Assembly (NCBI RefSeq): GCF_000826655.1
Contig: NZ_JXJO01000017.1
Location: 372,001-436,000, forward strand
Direction: 5' to 3'
DNA: 64,000 nt
Source: Psychroserpens damuponensis
GTDB taxonomy: Bacteria; Bacteroidota; Bacteroidia; Flavobacteriales; Flavobacteriaceae
Shown here: positions 17,457 to 25,439 of the stretch, one piece after another
Layout of the letters: each line of letters opens with the position of its first letter
How positions within the stretch are numbered: the first letter of the stretch is position 1
Made by a program: the position numbers and the translations under genes
Notes under the pieces: generated by a model
The model's input: the letters and a program-made list of their open reading frames with translations, nothing else
Told to the model about the DNA's origin: nothing
The model's database searches: none

Positions 17457-18599
17457 TTATTTCTCTTGGAGGTCGTAAATTTTATCAAGAAGCATATCCT
17501 TGTTAATAAATTCTGAGGCTTCTAAAAGTAGACCAGATTGATACTGCACCAAGGCTTTTCTATCATTACCTGCCATTTCGTAATACAACCCAGAATAGTA
17601 GGCACTAATCATAGATTCTGAATATTCATTTTTTGCAAGTTTTGAGAGGCTTTTCATCGATTCTAGATCATCCTTTTTCTTTACAGCTGCTAAAATAGCT
17701 CTCAAATCATTTTCAACTACTTTCTTTTCAAACCCATAGAAAAATTCAATGTCTTCATATTTTTTCATCAAATAGGCAAATGGACCCTCTTCATAAGTAA
17801 GAACCTTTTCTTTATATTCTTGCCTATTAATAGGCTTATATAAACCAAATATTTCATTAATAGCTTTAGGTATCCCCAAACCAACAAGAGAATAATGATC
17901 TGCATCTGTAAAATCATCGAACCTATAATGTAACTTAGGATTATCTATAGCACTTAAAGCCGTATTACAAGCTACAATATCTTCTCTCAAAACGCTAACA
18001 TCATTATCTGCTGTGGCTAAATAATAAAATGTATCTTCTGTTGTAATGCTAAGCTTTTCATTTAAACGATTTACCATTTCTGGCGATAAATCAGGACTAA
18101 AAGCGATATACCCTCTAAATAAAGGGTCCTCTTTAAACAACCAATAATTTAAAAAATTAGCACTTTGATCGTGTCCAACTACAATTCTAAATTCTGACGT
18201 CAAATAATTATCATTGATAAAAGGAACCAACTCCATACCAACAAACTCAAAGAACTGAGAGCCTCCTTCATCTGACGGAAAATAAGTAGTATCACTATAC
18301 GATAGATCTGCATTTCGTGTTTTTGCTTGGTTAACACCTATAACTATAGATTTTGGCATATCTCCCCAATACGAATGATAATCTGCATTACCAATCATAG
18401 GTTCAAACAAATAATCACCATCTAAGACAACAACTAATGGATATAAAATATCACCTTCAGGATCATAATTTCTTGGCAGTTGAATTTTAATCTCTCTTGA
18501 TTCTCCAAGTTTTGAAGATTCTATAGTCTCATAAATCACTTGCGAAGATGCTATTTGAAAGCAAAGCCCAAAACAGATTAATATTAATATTTTATTCAT
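17457..18599 (-). CDS. Esterase-D-like alpha/beta-hydrolase protein with Asp in the nucleophile position (paralogue 1)
   Basis: 380 residues, signal peptide ending in IASSQ, and the same architecture as the following gene: VVVLDGDYLFEP, PKSIVIGVNQ, elbow VGHDQSANFLNYWLF, GYIAFSPDL, and DADHYSLVGLGIPKAL for the His region. The family nucleophile Ser is again Asp. A helical TPR-like C-terminus follows. It lies 36 bases downstream of the membrane protein gene and 89 bases upstream of its paralogue, probably in one transcript starting at panC. Location is predicted periplasmic. Confidence 0.75.
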   Translation of the reverse strand: MNKILILICFGLCFQIASSQVIYETIESSKLGESREIKIQLPRNYDPEGDILYPLVVVLDGDYLFEPMIGNADYHSYWGDMPKSIVIGVNQAKTRNADLSYSDTTYFPSDEGGSQFFEFVGMELVPFINDNYLTSEFRIVVGHDQSANFLNYWLFKEDPLFRGYIAFSPDLSPEMVNRLNEKLSITTEDTFYYLATADNDVSVLREDIVACNTALSAIDNPKLHYRFDDFTDADHYSLVGLGIPKAINEIFGLYKPINRQEYKEKVLTYEEGPFAYLMKKYEDIEFFYGFEKKVVENDLRAILAAVKKKDDLESMKSLSKLAKNEYSESMISAYYSGLYYEMAGNDRKALVQYQSGLLLEASEFINKDMLLDKIYDLQEK

Positions 18600-18635
18600 G
18601 ATGTATAAAGTTTATTACTAAGGCAAGGTAAAAAA

Positions 18636-19589
18636 TTATTTAATTCTATTATAGATTGGTAAATAAATTAAAGACAAACCACCTAACACAATAATCATTA
18701 GCGTTTGTGATGACCACATAATCCAACCAAAAGCAATACTAGGCTCTTTAGCAATTGCAAATATAGAAAATGCAGCATATACAGCTACAGGATATGAACC
18801 TATACCTCCATTAGTAGCCGCAACGCTAAAACTAGCTGATATAAATCCAATTAAAATAGCTGCTAAAGGCAAATTAGAAGTTTCTGGTATTGCCCAAGTT
18901 GTCACATAAAACATCAAAATATACATGCCCCAAATAAAACATGTATGAAAAATAAAAGCCCATTTATTTTTCATCTTAAATATGCTACAAACACCTTCAA
19001 TCATTCCGGTAACAAATGAACGCACTTTAAATGCAATTTTTGACTGACTCTTTTTTAAAAACAAGAAAAAAAGTAAAGCCATAACACATAAGCCTACAAT
19101 ACCTATAACTATCTTAAAAGGATCAAATCTTTCAGTAAAAAACTGATATATAAAATCAAACTCTAAAAACAATGTAACCGCTACTATACTTAACATAACG
19201 ACCATATCAGCAATTCGTTCGGCTACGATGGTACCAAAACCCTTTTCAAAAGGCACACCCTCGTAATTAGTTAAAATAGTTGCTCTTGTAATTTCTCCAG
19301 CTCGTGGTATCGTATAGTTCACTAAATAGGTTGCAAAAACAGCCATTATACTGTTTGGGTATCTTAAGGTATAACCCATTGGCTCAATCATAAACTTCCA
19401 TCTATAAGCTCTAGATAAATGACTTAAAAGCCCAAAAACCAATCCAATACCTATATACGTGTAATTTGCATTTTTAAAATAAGCAATTAGTTCATGAATT
19501 GAAATTTTAGACAAAGAATACCATATCAACAAAACCCCTAACACTAAAGGGAGTATTATTTTTAGGATTTTTACAGACTTTGTATTCAA
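18636..19589 (-). CDS. LPG-synthase-like flippase-domain membrane protein (UPF0104)
   Basis: 317 residues with about eight transmembrane segments, matching the transmembrane part of lysylphosphatidylglycerol synthases without the aminoacyl-transferase domain. The conserved start of the family (LIWYSLSKISIHELIAYF), the YRW segment (SRAYRWKFMIEPMGY) and ERIADM are seen, together with NGGIGSYPVA in the C-terminal half. Stand-alone members are thought to move lipids; the substrate is not known. It starts 3 bases after panD, and belongs to the panC-panD operon by position. Confidence 0.82.
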   Translation of the reverse strand: MNTKSVKILKIILPLVLGVLLIWYSLSKISIHELIAYFKNANYTYIGIGLVFGLLSHLSRAYRWKFMIEPMGYTLRYPNSIMAVFATYLVNYTIPRAGEITRATILTNYEGVPFEKGFGTIVAERIADMVVMLSIVAVTLFLEFDFIYQFFTERFDPFKIVIGIVGLCVMALLFFLFLKKSQSKIAFKVRSFVTGMIEGVCSIFKMKNKWAFIFHTCFIWGMYILMFYVTTWAIPETSNLPLAAILIGFISASFSVAATNGGIGSYPVAVYAAFSIFAIAKEPSIAFGWIMWSSQTLMIIVLGGLSLIYLPIYNRIK

Positions 19590-19592
19590 AGC

Positions 19593-19943
19593 TTAATTCA
19601 AGAGATTGTTAGCTTCATTAGGAAATACTAATGAAGGCTTAAACACTTTAGCGTCTTCAATATCCATAAAAGCATAAGTGATTAAAATAAGCGTGTCTCC
19701 AACAGCAACTTTTCGAGCAGCTGCTCCATTTAAAGTGATTTCACCACTATTTCTTGGACCAGGAATACAGTAAGTTTCAAGGCGCTCACCATTATTATTA
19801 TTAACAATTTGAACTTTCTCACCTTGTATAATATTTGCTGCTTCCATTAAATCTTCATCAATAGTAATACTACCAATATAATTTAACTCAGCACCAGTAA
19901 CTTTTACACGGTGAATTTTCGATTTTACAACTTGTATTTGCAT
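19593..19943 (-). CDS. panD: Aspartate 1-decarboxylase
   Basis: Makes beta-alanine for pantothenate from aspartate, using a pyruvoyl group formed by self-cleavage. The processing site Gly-Ser is present in [10 protein letters not shown] (about residues 22-31), and the 116-residue length is normal. Conserved YCIPG and [17 protein letters not shown] follow. It is 13 bases downstream of panC, so both steps that feed pantoate and beta-alanine are joined in one operon. Confidence 0.96.
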   Translation of the reverse strand: MQIQVVKSKIHRVKVTGAELNYIGSITIDEDLMEAANIIQGEKVQIVNNNNGERLETYCIPGPRNSGEITLNGAAARKVAVGDTLILITYAFMDIEDAKVFKPSLVFPNEANNLLN

Positions 19944-19956
19944 GAGGTAAAGATAA

Positions 19957-20808
19957 TTAATTTAATGCGATATTATCTATAAGTCTAATATCGTCTGCAT
20001 ATACAGCAATAAATGCTCTATATGATTTTTTGTTTGATTTTCGTTTTACTGTTTTCAGGGTTTTAATATCTGCTATTATAAAATACTCTAAGTCTAACAA
20101 ATTATGCTCAGCAAACTGTTGAGTAACCCATTCTGTTACTTTAATAGCACTTTTTGTGCCAAATTGTTCTTTGGCTATTTTAAGCGTTTTATAAATAAAA
20201 GGAGCTGCTTCTCGATATTCTGATTTTAATCTTGCATTGCGAGAGCTCATAGCCAAGCCATCTTTTGCTCTGTGTATTTTACAACCAATAACTTTTACAG
20301 GGATATCATAGTTCTCAACTAGAGTTTTTATAATCATTAACTGCTGAAAATCTTTTTCTCCAAAATAAGCCTTATCAGGTCTCACAATTTCAAAAAGACG
20401 TTTCACTACTGTACCAACACCATCAAAATGACCTTCTCTAAAACGACCTTCCATTTCATGCTCCAAACCATTAAAGGAAAACGACGCAGAAGCAACATTA
20501 CCTCCATAAATATCTTCCACTGTTGGTGCATAAACTATTATTTTTTCTTCGGAAATAGCCATCAACAACTCAACATCGTCATCTAAAGTTCTTGGATATT
20601 TTACAAGATCTTCTTGGTTGTCAAACTGTGTAGGATTAACAAAAATACTCACAACAGTAATATCATTTTCACTCAAACCTGTATTAATTAATGAGGCATG
20701 ACCTTGATGTAGCGCTCCCATAGTTGGCACAAAACCAATGGTTTTCTTTTTAGACTTTAATGTATCTACGTAAGCGATTAAGTCTGTTTTATTTTTAAAT
20801 ATTCTCAT
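19957..20808 (-). CDS. panC: Pantothenate synthetase (pantoate-beta-alanine ligase)
   Basis: Joins pantoate and beta-alanine with ATP. 283 residues with [16 protein letters not shown] (HIGH-type motif, about residue 26), the FVNPTQF motif, [27 protein letters not shown], and the KMSKS-equivalent DGLAMSSRN (about residue 187). The start ATG at 20808 is 109 bases from the divergent glycogen-synthase-like gene. A copy of TTCTTCGGAAAT lies inside (20545-20556), encoding ISEEK. Confidence 0.97.
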   Translation of the reverse strand: MRIFKNKTDLIAYVDTLKSKKKTIGFVPTMGALHQGHASLINTGLSENDITVVSIFVNPTQFDNQEDLVKYPRTLDDDVELLMAISEEKIIVYAPTVEDIYGGNVASASFSFNGLEHEMEGRFREGHFDGVGTVVKRLFEIVRPDKAYFGEKDFQQLMIIKTLVENYDIPVKVIGCKIHRAKDGLAMSSRNARLKSEYREAAPFIYKTLKIAKEQFGTKSAIKVTEWVTQQFAEHNLLDLEYFIIADIKTLKTVKRKSNKKSYRAFIAVYADDIRLIDNIALN

Positions 20809-20872
20809 ACACTAACAAAAGTTTAACAGCGTGCAAACTTAATATTTTACTGACAATTAGCATAAATTTTTG

Positions 20873-20880
20873 TAATTTTG
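20873..20880 (+). promoter_or_regulatory. Possible -7 box (TAnnTTTG) for the glycogen-synthase-like gene
   Basis: TAATTTTG, 37 bases before the ATG. It fits the Bacteroidota -7 consensus, but I see no good -33 TTG at the right distance. Confidence 0.35.
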
Positions 20881-20917
20881 CATGTTTTTTACCGTTAATT
20901 CCTAAAACGAAAGATTT

Positions 20918-21727
20918 ATGAAAGATAAGAGAATATTGTATGTGTCATCTGAAGTTGTACCATATTTACCAGAAACCGAGATTTCTTCAATGTCATTTGA
21001 AGCTCCAAAAATGGTAAACAAACAAGGTGGACAAATACGAATATTTATGCCTCGCTACGGAAACATTAACGAAAGAAGACATCAACTTCATGAAGTTATT
21101 CGCTTATCAGGTATTAATTTAGTTATCAATGATTTAGATATGCCATTAATTATAAAGGTGGCCTCTATTCCGAAGGAAAGAATACAAGTTTACTTTATTG
21201 ACAACGAAGAATACTTTAAAAGAAAAGCAACGCTTACTGATGAAGACGGCAAGCTTTTTAGTGATAATGATGAGCGTGCCATCTTTTTTGCTAAAGGTGT
21301 AATTGAAACCGTAAAAAAGTTGAATTGGTCACCAGATATTATTCATGTTAATGGATGGTTAGCTTCTTTACTTCCGTTATACTTAAAAGAATTCTACAAA
21401 AACGAGCCATTATTTACTGAAAGTAAAATTGTGACCTCTGTATACAATCAAACCTTTGAAGGTGCGTTAGATAAGAACATGATTAATAAAGTGAAATTTG
21501 ACAACATTGATGAAGACAAAATTAAAGATCTAGACAAGCCTACTTATAACAATCTTATGAAGATTGCAATTGATAACTCTGATGCCCTTATTAAAGGTTC
21601 AAACGACTTACCAAAAGAATTAAGCGAATATCTAGATGCTTCTGATAAACCAGTATTAGATTATTTTCCAATTGAAGATTTTGCAGATCAATACACCGAA
21701 TTTTACACTACTAAAGTTTTAGAATAG
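20918..21727 (+). CDS. Stand-alone N-terminal glycogen/starch synthase domain (GT5), probably not catalytic
   Basis: 269 residues that align by eye with only the N-terminal Rossmann half of GlgA: ILYVSSEVVPY at the start, PRYGNINERRHQL, VYFIDNEEYFKR, PDIIHVNGWLASLLPLYL (like the GlgA HxHDWH region but altered), and SVYNQTFEGAL. The ADP-glucose loop KxGGL of real GlgA is replaced by ETEISSMSFEAPK, and the whole C-terminal GT-B half is missing. No remnant of that half follows: the next gene begins 11 bases later. Such short forms are found in Bacteroidota at this location; the function is unknown. Confidence 0.75.
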   Translation: MKDKRILYVSSEVVPYLPETEISSMSFEAPKMVNKQGGQIRIFMPRYGNINERRHQLHEVIRLSGINLVINDLDMPLIIKVASIPKERIQVYFIDNEEYFKRKATLTDEDGKLFSDNDERAIFFAKGVIETVKKLNWSPDIIHVNGWLASLLPLYLKEFYKNEPLFTESKIVTSVYNQTFEGALDKNMINKVKFDNIDEDKIKDLDKPTYNNLMKIAIDNSDALIKGSNDLPKELSEYLDASDKPVLDYFPIEDFADQYTEFYTTKVLE

Positions 21728-21738
21728 TAAATAAATTT

Positions 21739-23388
21739 ATGAAAAAAATAAAAATTGCCCTGAGACAAATAGCATTACTTGCTGTTTTGCTTTTATCATT
21801 TATTGCTTGTGACAAGGATTTTGCTAATATCGACTCTGATATAATTAATAACGGCAATGCAACTCATTTTAATACAAATTCACGTTTGTTTGACGTGATT
21901 GCTTATACTAAAGCATTAGATCCCGTTCAAACAAATGCACTACCTACTAACCTTTTAGGTGTTTACACAGATCCCACAGTTAGCTACGGAACTAGCACAG
22001 CAAGTTTTGTAACCCAATTAAGAGGTAACCTCCAAGATCCTGACTTTGGGGGAAATCCAGTGATAGACTCAGTAATTATGACAATTCCATATTTTAGTAG
22101 TGCAATTGGCATTGATGAAGATGGAATAACGCAATACGAATTAGATTCAGTATATGGTTCAGGAACAATGAACTTATCAATTTATGAGAGCAATTATTTC
22201 TTAAGAGACTTTGACCCATCTGCATCAACCATTAATGAGCCTCAGAGTTTTTATGCCAACATGTCGACTGGTACAGATATGATAAGTGCTTCACAATTAG
22301 AAAGTAACTTATTACATGAAGAAATATTTTTTAATCCTAGTGCTGATCAAATTATTTTAACTGAAACTACAGAAGATGGAGAAACTGAAGTCACCAATGG
22401 ATTAGCTCCATCCTTTAGAATTAAATTTGAAGACAACACTTTTTGGCAGGAAAAAATTATCGATATGTCAGGTGAGAGTGAATTAAGTAACATCAATAAT
22501 TTTAATAATTATTTTAGAGGACTTTATTTTAAAGCAGAACAAAATATTTCCGAAGGTAAAATGATACTTTTAAACATGGCATCTAGTTCTTCTAACATTA
22601 CAATTTATTACACTAGAGATCCATTCACAGAAGGATTAGACAGAGTCCAAACAACTTACACATATAGTTTTACCGGTAATAGAGTCAACTTTTTATCAAA
22701 TGATTTTTCGATAACCAGCGGAAATGAAACTACTGGTGATGCCAGTCTATACTTAAAAGGTGGTCAAGGTTCTGTTGCTGAAATAAAATTATTTAATGGA
22801 GAAGATATTGATGATGACAATCTAACAGACAACGCTTTTGAATTGTTTAAGAAAGAATTTGTTGAAACTGATGATGACGGTAATTTTGTAAGTTCTAAGA
22901 AACTTATCAATGAAGCTAATCTCGTTTTTTATGTAAAACAAGATGAGGTTAATGCAAGTGGAGATGAACCAAATCGCGTATTCTTGTATGATATGAATAA
23001 CAACGTTGCATTAACAGACTATTTCTTTGACAACTCCAACACAACAAATCCAGAAGTATCAATATTTTCTCATTTGGTACCATTAGAAAGAGAAAACGGT
23101 GAAGCAACTGGTGATGGCATACGATACAAAGTAAGAATAACAGAGCACTTAAACAATCTTATTCTTAGAGACTCAACAAATGTTAAATTAGGTTTAGCCG
23201 TATCTGCTAATGTTAATTTAGAAAGTAACTCTATACAATACGACATCCTAAATCCTAGCGATGATAATGACAAGGTTCCTTCGAGCTCCATCTTGTCACC
23301 AAGAGGAACCGTTTTGTACGGTAATAACACTACCGACGAAGACAAAAAATTATATTTAGAAATATTTTTCACAGAACCAAACAACTAA
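21739..23388 (+). CDS. DUF4270 outer-membrane lipoprotein
   Basis: 549 residues, lipobox LSFIACDKDF (Cys about residue 25). The sequence has the DUF4270 pattern: a start with several DS/DT motifs, PVIDSVIMTIPYF, the LNLSIYE-type strand and a C-terminal region with TNVKLGLAVSANV. The function of this Bacteroidota family is unknown. It lies between the glycogen-synthase-like gene and glmS (6 bases upstream of the glmS ATG), an arrangement that suggests a cell-envelope role. Confidence 0.83.
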   Translation: MKKIKIALRQIALLAVLLLSFIACDKDFANIDSDIINNGNATHFNTNSRLFDVIAYTKALDPVQTNALPTNLLGVYTDPTVSYGTSTASFVTQLRGNLQDPDFGGNPVIDSVIMTIPYFSSAIGIDEDGITQYELDSVYGSGTMNLSIYESNYFLRDFDPSASTINEPQSFYANMSTGTDMISASQLESNLLHEEIFFNPSADQIILTETTEDGETEVTNGLAPSFRIKFEDNTFWQEKIIDMSGESELSNINNFNNYFRGLYFKAEQNISEGKMILLNMASSSSNITIYYTRDPFTEGLDRVQTTYTYSFTGNRVNFLSNDFSITSGNETTGDASLYLKGGQGSVAEIKLFNGEDIDDDNLTDNAFELFKKEFVETDDDGNFVSSKKLINEANLVFYVKQDEVNASGDEPNRVFLYDMNNNVALTDYFFDNSNTTNPEVSIFSHLVPLERENGEATGDGIRYKVRITEHLNNLILRDSTNVKLGLAVSANVNLESNSIQYDILNPSDDNDKVPSSSILSPRGTVLYGNNTTDEDKKLYLEIFFTEPNN

Positions 23389-23394
23389 AATAAT

Positions 23395-25242
23395 ATGTGT
23401 GGAATTGTAGGCTATATTGGCCATAGAGAAGCATACCCAATAATTCTCAAAGGGTTAAAACGCTTAGAATATAGAGGCTATGACAGTGCAGGTATTGCAC
23501 TTTATGATGGCACAGATATTAAATTATCAAAAACAAAAGGTAAAGTTGCAGATTTAGAAGAACGCCTTGAAAAAGAAATATCGACTACAGGAACTCTAGG
23601 AATTGGTCATACACGTTGGGCAACACATGGTGTGCCAAATGATGTTAACTCTCATCCACACTATTCTAATTCTGGAGATTTGGTTATCATTCACAATGGT
23701 ATTATTGAAAACTACGAATCTCTAAAAAAAGAATTAATAAAACGTGGCTACACATTTAAATCAGATACAGATACAGAGGTTTTAGTCAACCTTATTGAAG
23801 ATGTTAAGAAAAAAGAAAAAACAAAATTAGGCAAAGCTGTTCAAATAGCACTAAATCAAGTTGTCGGTGCCTATGCTATTGCTGTTTTTGACAAAAACAA
23901 ACCAAATGAAATTGTTGTTGCACGATTAGGAAGTCCACTTGCCATTGGAATTGGTGAAGATGAATTTTTTATTGCTAGTGATGCCTCACCTTTTATTGAG
24001 TATACTAAAAATGCTATTTATTTAGAAGACGAAGAAATGGCTGTTGTAAGACGTCATAAAGGAATAAAAATAAGAAAAATTAAAGACGACTCTTTAGTTG
24101 CTCCCTATATACAAGAACTTCAATTAAATTTAGAACAAATTGAAAAAGGAGGCTATGAACACTTTATGCTTAAAGAAATATATGAGCAGCCAAGTGCTAT
24201 ATTAGATACTTTTAGAGGTCGTTTGTTATCAAATGAAGCCATAATTAAAATGGCTGGCGTAGAGGATAACATGAAAAAATTCCTTAATGCCAATAGAATT
24301 ATTATTGTAGCATGTGGTACATCTTGGCATGCAGGATTAGTAGCAGAATACATTTTTGAAGATCTAGCTCGTATTCCTGTTGAAGTTGAATATGCTTCTG
24401 AATTTAGATACAGAAACCCAATCATTAATGAAAACGACGTCGTAATAGCAATTTCTCAATCGGGAGAAACAGCAGATACGCTTGCCGCAATTAAACTTGC
24501 TAAATCTAAAGGCGCATTTGTATTTGGAGTATGTAACGTAGTAGGATCATCTATTGCGAGAGAATCAGATGCAGGAGCTTATACACATGCTGGACCAGAA
24601 ATTGGTGTAGCATCAACAAAAGCATTCACCACTCAAATTACTGTTTTATCATTAATTGCACTACGTTTAGCAAGAGCAAAAGGAACAATTTCAAGTTCAG
24701 ATTATAGAACGCATTTATTAGAATTAGAATTGATTCCAGGTAAAGTAAAAACCGCATTAGAATCTGACGCTTATGTTAAAACTGTAGCCGATATTTATAA
24801 AGATGCAAAAAACTTCTTATATCTTGGTAGAGGTTATAATTTTCCAGTCGCTCTAGAAGGCGCTTTAAAACTTAAAGAAATTTCCTATATTCATGCTGAA
24901 GGCTATCCTGCTGCAGAAATGAAACATGGTCCTATTGCATTAATTGATGAAAATATGCCAATAGTAGTTATCGCCACTAAAAAAGGACATTATGAAAAAG
25001 TTGTGAGTAATATCCAAGAAATAAAGTCTCGATCAGGTAAAATTATTGGAATCGTAACTGTTGGAGACAAACAAGTTAAAGAATTAGCAGACCATGTTAT
25101 TGAAGTTCCAGAAACTATAGAGTCTTTAACTCCTTTATTAACCACTATTCCTTTACAACTTTTATCATATCACATCGCATTAATGTTAGGTAAAAATGTA
25201 GATCAACCTCGCAATCTTGCAAAGGCAGTTACGGTGGAATAA
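23395..25242 (+). CDS. glmS: Glucosamine-fructose-6-phosphate aminotransferase (isomerizing)
   Basis: Makes glucosamine-6-phosphate from fructose-6-phosphate and glutamine, the first step to UDP-GlcNAc for peptidoglycan and lipid A. 615 residues. The glutaminase starts with Cys after Met removal (MCGIVGYIG); RWATHG and SDTDTEVL are present. Two SIS domains follow: ACGTSWHAG and SQSGETADT (about residues 305-355), and the C-terminal LAKAVTVE. No glmS ribozyme is expected or seen. A strong terminator follows. Confidence 0.97.
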   Translation: MCGIVGYIGHREAYPIILKGLKRLEYRGYDSAGIALYDGTDIKLSKTKGKVADLEERLEKEISTTGTLGIGHTRWATHGVPNDVNSHPHYSNSGDLVIIHNGIIENYESLKKELIKRGYTFKSDTDTEVLVNLIEDVKKKEKTKLGKAVQIALNQVVGAYAIAVFDKNKPNEIVVARLGSPLAIGIGEDEFFIASDASPFIEYTKNAIYLEDEEMAVVRRHKGIKIRKIKDDSLVAPYIQELQLNLEQIEKGGYEHFMLKEIYEQPSAILDTFRGRLLSNEAIIKMAGVEDNMKKFLNANRIIIVACGTSWHAGLVAEYIFEDLARIPVEVEYASEFRYRNPIINENDVVIAISQSGETADTLAAIKLAKSKGAFVFGVCNVVGSSIARESDAGAYTHAGPEIGVASTKAFTTQITVLSLIALRLARAKGTISSSDYRTHLLELELIPGKVKTALESDAYVKTVADIYKDAKNFLYLGRGYNFPVALEGALKLKEISYIHAEGYPAAEMKHGPIALIDENMPIVVIATKKGHYEKVVSNIQEIKSRSGKIIGIVTVGDKQVKELADHVIEVPETIESLTPLLTTIPLQLLSYHIALMLGKNVDQPRNLAKAVTVE

Positions 25243-25268
25243 CCACATCTTAATAAGTGTTAAAAATG

Positions 25269-25308
25269 AAGCTGAAAATATGGAAATCATATTTTCAGCT
25301 TTTATTTT
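25269..25308 (+). terminator. Terminator after glmS
   Basis: Perfect 14-bp arms, AAGCTGAAAATATG (25269-25282) and CATATTTTCAGCTT (25288-25301), loop GAAAT, then a T-rich tail. Confidence 0.88.
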
Positions 25309-25439
25309 TATGAATCACTCAAGAATTTGCCTTGATTTTTGTTAAAAATTACTATGCACGCATAATTTTTTTACTTTTTTTCATTTCAGTGTCATTAAAT
25401 TATTTATATTGCTTTACTAAATTTAACTAATTCTCTAAA

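Noticed and set aside
20918-21739. Frameshifted glgA pseudogene
   Set aside because: The C-terminal half is not found in any frame after 21727; a DUF4270 gene starts 11 bases later, so the short form looks native.
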